Shown here: positions 11,279 through 23,900 of the stretch, one piece after another
Layout: each line of letters opens with the position of its first letter
Numbering within the stretch: the first letter of the stretch is position 1
From: Dallia pectoralis
Lineage: Eukaryota > Chordata > Actinopteri > Esociformes > Umbridae
Direction of reading: 5' to 3'
Assembly (NCBI GenBank): GCA_029465975.1
Contig: CM055747.1
Coordinates: 5,235,069-5,299,068 of the forward strand
DNA: 64,000 bases
Position numbers and translations under genes: made by a program
Notes under the pieces: model-generated
Databases searched by the model: none
The model's input: only the letters and a program-made list of their open reading frames with translations
What the model was told of the DNA's origin: nothing

Positions 11279-14200
11279 TCAGGCTAGCAGGGAGATGAGC
11301 CATGTTATCAGTAGGTTTCCCTCCACGATGGCTCCACTGGCTGGGTTGAAGCAGCGCTCCAGATCACACAGACTCTGAAGGCTGGCCTCAAATGGAACCT
11401 GCAACACGACGAGGAAATAAACTTTGCAGGTAAACTCCGTTCCGTTCATTAGGCACTTGTGCTTCTACTCACGTCGGACAAACTGAATTGTAAGTCTATA
11501 GAGTATCGCGTAAATGACTGGGTACACAGATATCGTAGAAGATTTTACACATTTAAGCCATGCTGCACTGTGTTTTTCTGTGTGTAGGTGGGGGGGGTGA
11601 TGAACGAGCGCGTGGCGTCTTCACCTCAGTGAGTGCAGCGGCCTCTGAAACAGGCTGCAGTAGGTCCTTAATAGCGGCGCAGCACTGCATGATCTTCTCC
11701 TGAAGCATCTGAAGCAACCGACAAACACAGAAAACGTGCACATTCAGGCTCCCTGGCCCCTTCTAAAATGTGTCTGTGGGGACTATGTAGTGTGTAAGGG
11801 CCACAGCGCCACACCCACCTGTACATGAGGGTTCGGGGCCAGAGGCATGTTTGGGGTCTTAGAGCGCCGTTGCTTCTCCATCCTGGGGCTGTTGGAGGGT
11901 GCCAGGCTGTCAGCAGGCAGAGAGGAGACTTTGGCCGCATGGCAGGCTGCCACCAGCTGAGTGTGAACCAGTCCCAGTCTGGATGAGAGCACATGGAGCA
12001 GGGCTAGTGCTGGTTGACACTCATTTATTTATTGGACTTCTATTAGTAGTAGACGTATATTAAATGCAGTAACAGACCGTTACCAATTGTAACACATGAA
12101 GATGACTTTCTAATCAGCCGTTTCATTCAAGAGGGAATCGAAAGCGCTTATTATATTAACCACTTAATAGCTTCCTACAGACCGAACCACCTAAGCTGCA
12201 TTACACGGTTAGCCGCGACCCACCTCTTCATGCTGACGACCTTCTGTCCACACTGCAGTTCCACGACCGCTCTGGCTGTGGCCCTCATGGCCGAGAGAGG
12301 CACGTTGTTCAGGGCGAACAGCAGCAGGACCTGGGGGACACAGTGAGATGAGAAGAAATGCAGCCAAAAACAAACCTGTAAGGACGACATTACCTGGGAG
12401 TATTCAAGTGAGTGTGAAGAGATGTGAAACCAGGCTACGGTTAATGTTTACAAATAGTGTCACCGGTCGGTTATTTGAATAGTTATGGTGTGCTGTACCG
12501 TGTCTGTGTTCTCCAGAGTGTGGCTGAGAGAGGGCTGGTGCCAAAGGATACACAGCTGCTTCTTTTCTGCAAATGACCAGGGGTACAGTTGTGCACCCAT
12601 TGTGCCTTTCACTGTGGGACACATCTATTACGCGCACACACACACACACACGTATCAAATTGTTACGGCCAGTCGACTGGGCCGGAACGACGCGGAAACA
12701 GCAATGCATGTTGGGTAATACCGGTGAGCAGTGGTGAGTATCTACCCACAGCAGTCCGAGGAGTAACAGACCCCTATAGGGTGGATGCCCAAGGCTCATC
12801 GATGCAAAAGGCCAAAGAACGCTATACCGTCTGATCCGATCGCGTTGGGCCGTGTTTTTTTAATCGGCGCTTATATGTGTTTGTACCTGTATAATCTGTG
12901 GCCGCATGATGAGTTCAGTGGGCGGATCAGGAGCGCTGCAGGAACCCCTGTAGCCCACCAAATGGGAACAGAAGAAGTTCTGCAGCTGAACCAACCTCAG
13001 GGCCAGAACGCCGTCAACCGACTGGGATACCAAGCCGTCCACGCATCGGGCAACAACTGGAACACATGAAGAAGACATGGAATCCCAAGAACACCAACAG
13101 ATTAACATATCTTAGAGTCAGCAGAGAACACGAAGAAAGGACACGGTCCTGTCCCGTTCTCGTCCGGCGTCCGCAGTCCCCGACGTAACAGTGGTCCTCG
13201 TCTGGTGAAACACTGGCGACTGTCTGGTGCCGCGTACCTGGGCGCGTGGCGATGCGTTGCAGGTTGACCAGGTGAGTAAAGTAGCGGGACAGATGGACCC
13301 AGGTGAGCTGGTGATGTTCCCTCCTTCTTTTCTCAGTATCAGGCTCCGGCTGGGTTGAGCCGGACGCACTCCTCGCCATCACCTCCAAACCGCCTGGTAG
13401 AGACGAAAACAGAGAGCGCATCACTGAGTACGTTACGGTCTGACACGAAACATCCTAGGTAGGTGAAGCAATCACACAGCTAGAAGACAGCGGCAAGAGC
13501 AGCTGCTGCTTTTGGTGGAACCCTGATCAAATCCTACCACAAGGGTTGAGTAGGTCGCTGGTGGCAAAGTCAGGCAGAGCCCAGAGGGTGGTGAGAGGCA
13601 AGTGTCCTTTATCCGTGGCAGTGCCACACAGCTGGCTGCATGAAAACATGGCCTCAGATGCCTGGACAACACAAACAACACTGTGTTTCTTAAAGAGGAT
13701 GAAAAATGTGTTACAAAAAAGCCAATTTTAGTATTTCATGAACCTTAAAGGAAGGAGAAATCCGAAGTGTGTGTTCAATCTATTTACCTTTTTCGCAGCT
13801 CTGACAGAGACCCAGAAGAGAAGTAGATAAGACTCCCTTCTGGTCAGATTTCTGTTCAGAGAAGTCCGGAGGCTCTTCCAACCTGTCTAATGAGACACAC
13901 ACACACCTTTCAGAATAACACGGCCATGCAGTGGCACGATTGCAAGCTTTGCGACCGGTTCTACGGTACCTTCTGTGGGGCATGTTTGGGTGGTGAAGGT
14001 GGTACGGGGTTCTGCAGCTCCTGTTGAGCTGTGGCGTTCTGCTCCCACTGATACAGGTACACAAGAGCCATCTCCAGGTAACACTTCCGGGTCAGCCTGA
14101 TACACGCACACGCACGCACGCACGCAAAGGATTTACATAAAACAAGAACTCGAGAACTATACACAGTAACGTGCATTTTTTGTGATCTGGACAAGCTAGT

Positions 14201-17200
14201 ATCTGATGTTGATGAGAAATAAAAAATTATACAAAGAAAAAAGTTTAAAGTACTGCAAACCCCAGCCAACGACCGTGATTTTGCTCACAGGCAACCAATC
14301 TAACACAAGGAAACATCCACAACATCCAGCAGTCCAGACATGACCATAATATTGTGACTTACTGCAAATTGTGGCTGTGTGACAGAGAGACCTTTATAGA
14401 GTCTAAAAGTGTCTCGGCAACCGCCTGAGGCTGGAAGTCACCCAGAGACATGAGACAACGTTCCACCATCCCTGGAAACAACCAAATAAACTCAGCAAAT
14501 GCCAAAGTAACCTTGTAAGTTTCAATGAGTACACACTATATGTGTTAAATATTCCAATATCTAATACATGAGGTTGTTAATATGTATATCCCTTATCCCA
14601 CCCTTGCAGTACAGGATATCAGCCTCCAGCTGTCTGTCTCTGGCAGCACAGGCCTGGCAGAGGAGCAGGGCCGACTGCAGCACCTCCAGAGCGCACACCC
14701 ACGGCCGGCTGTATGGGCTGGGGGATGAGGAGCTCGAGATGTTGGTCAGGCTGGACCTGCCTGTGGAGCTTGACGCCTGAGGAGAAGGTGGCCTAGTCAT
14801 GGCTTGCACAGCTAAGAAGTGACCTGTTAGCAGAGACGGATACGGTTAGTGTTTAGAACATACAGTTGAAGACATTTACACAGACTTCGGTTATTAAAAC
14901 CCATTAAAAGACATTTTTCAACCACTCCACAGATTTCATGATAACAAACTATGGTTTTGGCAGTTGGTTAGGACATCTAATTTGTGCAAATTCTACAACA
15001 ATTCCCTCCACGACAGACAGATTGTTTCACTTATAATTTACTACAGAAGTCAGAAGTTTTAAACGGTTAAAAAGCTTGAAAAGCTTGAAGAACTGAAAGT
15101 CTGTGCGAGCGAAGAGGGCTACAAACCTGACTTTGTTACACCAGATCAGCAGAGCCTAATACATTGTGGGAAACTTGTGGAAGACTACCTGAAATGTTTG
15201 ACCCAAGTTGAACCAATTAAAGGCAATGCTACCAAATCCTAAAAGAGTGTATGTAAACTTCTGACCCACTTGGAATGTGATTACAAAAATAAAAGCTGAA
15301 ATAAACAATGATATCTATTATTCTAGCACAGAATAATTTCACATTCTTAAAATTAAGTGGTGATTCCAACTGACCTAAGACAGGGACGAATTACTAGGAA
15401 TACACAGAATTCGGGAATTGTGAAAAACTGAGTTTGTAGGTGTTTGGCTATGGTGTATGTAAACGTTCCACTTTAAGGGGTTGGGTGATGCAGTATGGGT
15501 GATGCATTATGTGTGGTGCATTATGGGTGATGCATTATGGGTGGTGCGGTATAGGTGATGCATTATGGCTGGTGCATTATGGGTGGTGCATTATGGGTGA
15601 TGAATTATGGGTGATGCAGTATGAACCGTACCCAGGCGCATGGTGGCCTTGGCCAGTAGAGGGAGTTGCGGGAGGTAGATGTTGGAGAGCCCAGGGTCTG
15701 GAGGAAGGATCACGGTGCCTCCATCTCCCAAGGACACACTCTCCCCGAACACGCACAGCTGAGAGAACGTACACATTAAGGCGCAGCTTCAAAGGGACAA
15801 TGTAAAGGTGTGATGGTGTGACACAATATGGTCTCAATACAGACAGGTAAATACATTAGGTGTCTATAAGAGAAGCACTTTGGAATGCAAAGGAAATGTG
15901 TACGTTGTTTGGTATGGATTTTGACATCTACGCTAATAGATGACATGACTTCCGATTTATAATGCATTTGTTTAAAAATACACTACCATTCTAAAGGATA
16001 CAATAATGAAATCAAATAAAATTCATTATTTCCAACCTTGTCAATTACTCGATTTTCATATAATTTTGCAACATTTCCAATTCAAACAAATTTCAAACCT
16101 TTGAACGACAGTCTATATTATTCTAGCAGCAGTCTTTTTTTTTATGAATCACACGTATCGGTGTGTGGTGGGAGTGTTGAGAGGACAAAGAGAGATCGCA
16201 GTTCACAGGAAGAAGGTGTGTCCGACAGACCTGTTTCTTCAGTAGCTTCTGTGTGAGCTGGTGAAGGACCTGGCTGCCTGGTCCTCGCAGGTCACTGAGT
16301 AGTAAAGTGGCCCGGGCCAACGTTACGCAGGAGCCAGGAGACAGACAGCAGCGACCTGACAGAAGATGCACGGCCTCCTACAGAACACAAGACATCCATT
16401 AGTCTGCAGTGTAGAGCTGTTTGGGTGTGTGAAGAAGCTCCGGTCTGTTTGTGAAGAAGCTCCGGTCTATTTGTGAAGAATCTCCGGTCTGTTTGTGAAG
16501 AAGCTCCGGTCTGTTTGTGAAGAAGCTCCGGTCTGTTTATGAAGAAGCTCCGGTCTGTTTGTGGAGAAGCTCCGGTCTGTTTGTGAAGAAGCTCCGGTCT
16601 GTTTGTGGAGAAGCTCCGGTCTGTTTGTGAAGAAGCTCCGGTCTGTTTGTTAAGAAGCTCCGGTCTGTTTGTGAAGAAGCTCCGGTCTGTTCGTGAAGAA
16701 GCTCCGGTCTGTTTGTGAAGAAGCTCCGGTCTGTTTGTGAAGAAGCTCCGGTCTGTTTGTGAAGAAGCTCCGGTCTGTTTGTGATGAAGCTCCGGTCTGT
16801 TTGTGAAGAAGCTCCGGTCTGTTTGTGAAGAAGCTCCGGTCTGTTTGTGAAGAAGTTCCGGTCTGTTTGTGAAGAAGCTCCGGTCTGTTTGTGAAGAAGC
16901 TCCGGTCTGTTTGTGAAGAAGCTCCAGGCGGTCTATAAGAACTGTACTCAAGCGTTGAATATTTTCGGGGCTAAATTACAGAAGTTTCGCTCTCAGCGTT
17001 CATTTTATGATATTGACCAACTGATGCTGAGTAGCATGTTTTCTCATTGCAGTCAAACCTGGTCACATTCTGGAAAAGATGGTAGTTGCCAATTGTAGTT
17101 TTTCAAATTACCAGGTAACATATTGCTAAACAGTACTCAGAAAGCCTGCAGAGCTCTGTGAAAGCTATTGAAGACAGATTAGATGAAGATTGTCTGGGAA

Positions 17201-20200
17201 AAGGTTACTGCCCACGATCCTGGGTATATGAGTTTGTGTGCCATGGGCATTTCTGGCTCTCGCAGGAACTGGCACACTAGTCTTCATTGATAACGTGACA
17301 GCTAATGGCAGCAGTGGAATCTCAAAAAGGACTAATACTCCACACTTTAGCTACATAGTAATTGTGTAATTTAGGAAGAATATCACTTTCCCAATACTGG
17401 TTAATATCCCTGTATGTACACAACAATATGAATGTGTGACCTGTATCAGTGAGCTGCTGTCCTCACGGGGTCGTCCCCTGTGTGTGTGCGCAGTTAATAT
17501 CCCTGTATGTACATATGAATGTGTGACCTGTATCAGTGAGCTGCTGTCCTCACGGGGCCGTCCCGTGTGTGTGTCCAGTTAATATCCCTGTATGTACACA
17601 ACAATATGAATGTGTGACCTGTATCAGTGAGCTGCTGTCCTCACGGGGTCGTCCCCTGTGTGTGTGCGCAGTTAATATCCCTGTATGTACATATGAATGT
17701 GTGACCTGTATCAGTGAGCCGCTGTCGTCACGGGGTCGTCACCTGTGTGTGTCCAGTTAATATCCCTGTATGTACACAACAATATGAATGTGTGACCTGT
17801 ATCAGTGAGCTGCTGTCCTCACGGGGTCGTCCCCTGTGTGTGTGCGCAGTTAATATCCCTGTATGTACATATGAATGTGTGACCTGTATCAGTGAGCTGC
17901 TGTCCTCACGGGGTCGTCCCCTGTGTGTGTGCGCAGTTAATATCCCTGTATGTACATATGAATGTGTGACCTGTATCAGTGAGCTGCTGTCCTCACGGGG
18001 CCGTCCCGTGTGTGTGTCCAGTTAATATCCCTGTATGTACACAACAATGTGAATGCGTGACCTGTATCAGTGAGCTGCTGTCGTCACGGGGTCGTCCCCT
18101 GTGTGTGTCCAGTTAATATCCCTGTATGTACATATGAATGTGTGACCTGTATCAGTGAGCTGCTGTCCTCACGGGGCCGTCCCCTGTGTGTGTGCGCAGT
18201 TAATATCCCTGTATGTACATATGAATGTGTGACCTGTATCAGTGAGCTGCTGTCGTCACGGGGTCGTCCCCTGTGTGTGTCTAGTTAATATCCCTGTATG
18301 TACATATGAATGTGTGACCTGTATCAGTGAGCTGCTGTCCTCACGGGGCCGTCCCCTGTGTGTGTGCGCAGTTAATATCCCTGTATGTACATATGAATGT
18401 GTGACCTGTATCAGTGAGCTGCTGTCGTCACGGGGTCGTCCCCTGTGTGTGTCTAGTTAATATCCCTGTATGTACATATGAATGTGTGACCTGTATCAGT
18501 GAGCTGCTGTCCTCACGGGGTCGTCCCCTGTGTGTGTGCGCAGTTAATATCCCTGTATGTACATATGAATGTGTGACCTGTATCAGTGAGCTGCTGTCCT
18601 CACGGGGCCGTCCCGTGTGTGTGTCCAGTTTATATCCCTGTATGTACACAACAATGTGAATGCGTGACCTGTATCAGTGAGCTGCTGTCGTCACGGGGTC
18701 GTCCCCTGTGTGTGTCTAGTTAATATCCCTGTATGTACATATGAATGTGTGACCTGTATCAGTGAGCTGCTGTCCTCACGGGGCCGTCCCCTGTGTGTGT
18801 CCAGTTCAGCCGCCTGGAGCAGTAACAGGACACGGGTGTCTGGGTCTCCCCACATCTCAGCCTCCTGCAGACCCTCCTTTAATAGCCTTGCCGCCTCCAC
18901 ACTGCTGTCAACGCCTACACACACACACACAGACACAGACACAGACACACACAGACACACACACACAGAGACCACACACACACACACAGAGACCACACAC
19001 ACACACAGAGACCACACACACACACACAGAGACCACACACACACACAGACCACACACACACACACACAGACACACAGACAGACACACAGACACACACACA
19101 CACACGGACACAGACACACACACACACACACACAGCTATTTCTTTCAGATCACAAATTGTTACATACCCGAATAACATATTTGACCGTATATGGGCTCTA
19201 CATTATTTTTGTCAATATCGCAGTGCTGCTTGGCTCTGAGTCACAGTGTGAAATGTGCCAAAGCCAATATGCCCGGTCCCCTCTGGATTCTCCAGGCACA
19301 GTTGATCCGCCTACATTTAACATAAGTATGATTTTTGTTCTTGTTTTACCCTGTCAGACAGGATCACACACAGTCGTTGGTCAACGTGTCTTTTTGGTCA
19401 AAGTGTCGGCAATCTACTCACGCTGTGGTGGAGAAACTCGTATTAATGTCATAAAACATCGACCCAATGAATTACACAAGCATCTCATGTGTTTGAGGTG
19501 CTCCACTGGTTTCTATCTATCATTTTCCATGCAGCCGGGATAAGAAAAGCTAAAGATGACGTGTCTTCTCCATATCATCAGCAAGACCAACAATGACCCT
19601 GTGACGGCTTAAGTAGCTAGTAACCAACCAATGTTTGCAAAAACCTTAAAGGATTTATTTGAATTATATTTAGCAATACGCTGTAAGCAGAAACTAAATC
19701 TTCTAGCATGAATCCATTGTACCTGGGTAGATTGCTGTAGCGGGGATGTGTGCGACCAGACTGCGTACCACAGCCAATCTACAGCGGAGCCACAGGGCCT
19801 GATCCATCCTCTCTCTGGCCTCAACCGCCTGGGGACTGTCTCCCGTCTGGCGCCGGGGGCCACTGTGTTCCGTCTCCCTCGTATCGTCCTTGGGGCGAGC
19901 CGGCACGCACACAGTCACAAAACCCACATGGACTCAGAACTACTTCACTTCTCTGTTCGTCTGGTGTGCCATGTTGCGTTCCGCATGGCACGTGCTCATT
20001 TTTCAACGCCCGTTTGTTTAACTAAATCTCTTCCGAGACATTTCACTTTCGTGGCATTTCATGCTTTATTTGCAGGGAATATGTGAAAGATAGAGTGTTT
20101 TGTTGAAAGAACAGTGGGTGGGATTTGAACTCATATTGAAGTACGTGCGCACTGAAGGGAGTAGCTCACACCAACTCCCTACATTAGACTATCAGCTAGG

Positions 20201-20966
20201 GTTTAAAACTTGATTCAGTTAGTCAGAGGCTATAAAGATTTGCTCACTTTATGAATCAGGTATTCCTGTTTAGGTTTAACAAAAAGGCTTGGGTTAGCTA
20301 ACATGCTTAGTAGTTCAAAACTAATACATGTGTAAAAATGCTGAAGCAACGCTCTTACGTAACCATACTAAAAATTACGTTATGTTTCAGCTAGTCTATG
20401 ACACCAGGCTACACGGTCTTCACTGGGTCAAAGTGGCGCCAAACTCGCTTCCTGGTACTGTTACGTAGGAAAACTGCTCGATAATTGTGTATTGTGGGGG
20501 TACCTGTTCACTTTTGGGCCTGGACTGCCGTCTAATGGCGGAGGTTAAGGGCCTGGGGGCGGGGAAGGGGGAGGGGCTTCCACTCTGATTGACGGGAGAC
20601 TTCTGAAGCAGCGTCATGGCACTCACCGCCACGTCAGCGCTGAGGAGAACAAACGAAAACCGTTCTGGCGTGGTGGACGACGCACAGACACAAGGGCACA
20701 AGTGGACAAGGGCACACGTGGACAAGGGCACACGTGGACAAGGGCACAAGTGGACAAGGGCACAAGTGGACAAGGGCACACGTGGGATACGAGCCTCAGG
20801 CACCTCACCTGAGAGCGCTTTTGCCCTGCTGCAGGTAGAGGTTTGACAGCAGCAAGTAGGTGTCAACAGCCAGTTCCTGTTCTTCTGGGTCTGAGTGGGG
20901 TTGAGAGGAGAGACAGAGCTGCTGCTGGACGCTCAGGAGACGACCCGCGTCTCTCAGCAGAAATGC
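11279..20966 (-). CDS. CFAP54: CFAP54 coding exons 50-67 (residues about 2314-3135)
   Basis: Exons: 20809-20966, 20504-20639, 19723-19888, 18754-18914, 16231-16377, 15632-15758, 14602-14823, 14363-14471, 13970-14096, 13788-13886, 13538-13631, 13238-13393, 12887-13056, 12499-12624, 12224-12330, 11819-11978, 11625-11708, 11279-11398. Exon 53 ends inside a minisatellite that copies its own donor. For exon 63 the acceptor AATAG|ATG, placed behind a TG repeat, restores the phase; the nearer CACAG does not. The stop is TGA at 11279-11281. Confidence 0.92.
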
Positions 20967-23900
20967 CTAGCGGACAGTATGATATACGGTTTAGAAGGAG
21001 CTCCTCTCCACAGTGACATGAGGCTGAGTCCGTTTTAAACAGATAGAAGGGTTTGTTTGGGTGGTTCAGGCGTCGTAGAGACCAAAAGAGATTGGCAATC
21101 GAACTGTCTCACAGTAGGAAAAAAGTGGGATAAAAATTATTGCCACTGTTTTAATATTCTAATAATAATAATATGTTTTATTTATATAGCGCCTTTCCAG
21201 GGCTCAAGGACACTTTACAATTTAGCACAGACAACAATAAGCAGTAATAGCGAACACTACCACAAGAGTACACAGAAGCACAATAACCTAATCTAGCACA
21301 ACAATATTATTTTATGGGGAAATTAAAGAACCAACGGACTGGTCTAGCAAGATTAGAGCGTTACTTGTTCCTATGGCCGCAAAAAGCACTAGACTCCGGA
21401 TTAAACATGATACTTATCCTCTTCCATGTCGGCCTCCAATCCATATTCATTGGCTTTGTCTTATACGCACTTCACAGGTACACATACCTTTAGTTTGCTC
21501 TGGGTGAGGGTTTCCATCTGGAGGTCAAGCTGCACTCCTGTTGGCACCTTGTTCTTCATGCTCGTGGATCCACTGTGAGAATTTTCACTGTCACTATCCC
21601 TCTCACCGGGGGGACAGTCTGGGTGAACCGCGCTACCAACCGGCTCGTCTGAGATATCTGAAGAATATCCAAAAACACCACGTATGGCCGATTGTGCATT
21701 CCCTGCAGAAGATTTCCAAAACAGTGTCTTTTATTTGTCAAATGCACCCTAATGACACTGCTTCATTCTGGACAACGAAACTCTTTCCGCATGAAAATAC
21801 ATCTACTCTGTAATCAAGTACGAAAATATAAAGAAAAAATAATAGAAAATATATACATACAATAAAAACTAGAGGGAATGGTTGAAAGTGTTGAAAGGGA
21901 GAATACGCATAATATGAATAGAAATTCTGCATACAGAAGTGAATGGGAAGAGTGGAGCAACTTTACGGATTCTGATTGGTTACTATGTGATGAAAGCAAT
22001 GCAATGGGCGGGGTTTTCTAAAGTAACTAGGAAGCAAAGATGTCCGACAGAACGCGTGCTGAATTGTTACCCGGCCCCAGGGGTTCTGGCATGGTGTGTA
22101 TGGTGGAACCGAGGGCCAGGATGAGCTGGACTCTGGCCAGAGTGAGACGCCAGCCCAGTCTGGAACCGTACAAGCTGCTGGTATCTGAGCTCGGGTGACG
22201 GTTTACCAGGTCCTCCAGAGCCTTGACCCAGGGCACAGAGAGGCACAAAAAGTCTGATTCATTCATCAAAATATATGCTAACCCTAAACTTAACCTAGAA
22301 ACTTTTTACACTTAAGCTGAAACGTTAATTGCGCAGTCCTAGAATTTCTACAGGTTTAGAAAACACGGTTCCAGTTTAAATAGTAAAACACGTTCTCTCC
22401 CACATGCCCACAGGCCGCAGGCTACAATAAACGTATCGTACCTGTAGGTTTTCCGAGTCCGTGATTGGCCTGTCCGAGTAGAACGTTCGGATTGGCTGAA
22501 AATCAAATCAATGATTCGAATGCAAATTATTTTCAAAGAGATGTATTTACAGGGTGAGAATCGGTGCATGTCAGTTGTACCACACGTTCGTCCGTGCCGC
22601 TGTGATGTCCGTGGGCTAGTGGGATCTCCTCTCCCTGGGTGAGCTGGGCCATCTCTTTCATAGCCTGGGAGTGCAGCCCGAGCTCCGTCAGGACCTTAAC
22701 CTGGACACAGAAGAAGAAACGCATCGTTCCACAAGGACACCACAGCAGTCAGGGTCAATTTGGAGCGTCTGCGTGGTTTTTGGGCAGCTACATCGAAAAA
22801 GTGACACGCTAATGGTTACACAATTCAGTGTGGTAGGGATGTGTGGTTGGGTCCTGCGGTTGGGTCCTGCGGTGCGGTGGGGTCGTGTGGTGCGGTCGGG
22901 TGTGCGGTTGGGTCGTGCGGTCGGGTCGTGGGGTCGTTCTGAATCACAACTCAAAAGGTGTCTTCGAGAACTTGACACTTGAACATCCATTTTACGAATT
23001 AAGCAGAAATTAATGTACAGACCTTCAATATCCTTCCTTTAACGGTGAGGTGTGGGTCCCGACAAAGAGTCCCCACAAAGTGAAGGTAAAGAGCCAGCAT
23101 GGGCAGTGCCTGGAACAGAATAACCAATAAAAAAAGAAATGTCCAGAACTGTCAAATGGAATAAAAGGACGCCCTTTCAGATGTCTGTCTAAATACCGTG
23201 ATATGGTGTCCTGAGGTGTACAGCCAATGGCAGAGGAAGGCCAAGCTGGACACAGCGGTTCCGACGGGTCCTCTGTTAGGTTCTGAAAACAGGTCCAGAC
23301 CTGGAATCAGCTGCTCCCCTAGAGTATAGGACGCGTACTGCAGGTCACTGTTGGGGTGGGGCAGGGAGGTCTGCAGGAGACACTGGTCGAAAGAAAAACA
23401 CGGGACGTGATTAGATACGTCAGCGGTCGAACCTGGTCGAGGAAATATTCCGGGTGAGTTGGCTGTTTTGTAACAAAAGCCAAGTGCTTGAGAAATGCTA
23501 GTAGCTGGGTTCTGTACATCGTTTTTGAATGCACCTGTTGTGCTGGAGTTTCGAGAAAAAAAAAGAACAAGTGCACAACTAGTTGAACACAGAAGATACC
23601 TTGAAAAGCTGAGCAGACAGGAGGCAGAGTTTTGTCCGTTCACCGATGTTGGTGTTTAAGGCATACCTGGATGTCAAAATACAATAAAGCCTCGGTCAAA
23701 ACCCTTTAATACGTTTGCGAAAAGGACTGTATTGATTGACTGAATGCTTGAGGATTTACTTGACTGCCTAAATTGCATGTTTCTGTTTGCTGATGTTGGG
23801 TCACAGCCCACAAGCAACTCTGTAGTGAACATGTAACGCCCTTCAGAGATACAATAATTCAAAATGTCTTTACGACTTACTGTGCAATCTTTGTGGTCAG

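Noticed and set aside
12499..12887. Apparent phase break between CFAP54 exons 62 and 63, suggesting a missing micro-exon or frameshift
   Set aside because: Taking the acceptor AATAG at 12625-12629, just behind the TG repeat, gives exon 63 = 12499-12624 and restores the phase.
16431..16925. CRISPR-like regular repeats
   Set aside because: There are no spacers, the units are contiguous, and this is a vertebrate nuclear genome.
16292..16951. 219-aa minus-strand frame with a TDRSFFTNRPELLHKQ repeat
   Set aside because: It is the stop-free reading of a 22-bp minisatellite joined to CFAP54 exon 54 sequence; the exon has its own acceptor at 16377.
17536..18659. Repeated plus-strand frames with an ECVTCISELLSSRGRP motif, superficially a Cys-rich repeat protein
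   Set aside because: They are the antisense of the exon 53 donor array and stop every one or two units.
18677..19543. 288-aa plus-strand frame
   Set aside because: It reads through the antisense of exon 53 and the (CA)n tract; no domain is present.
20100..20200. Functional tRNA gene on the minus strand
   Set aside because: Only a T-arm-like motif is seen; no acceptor stem pairing or anticodon arm could be built.
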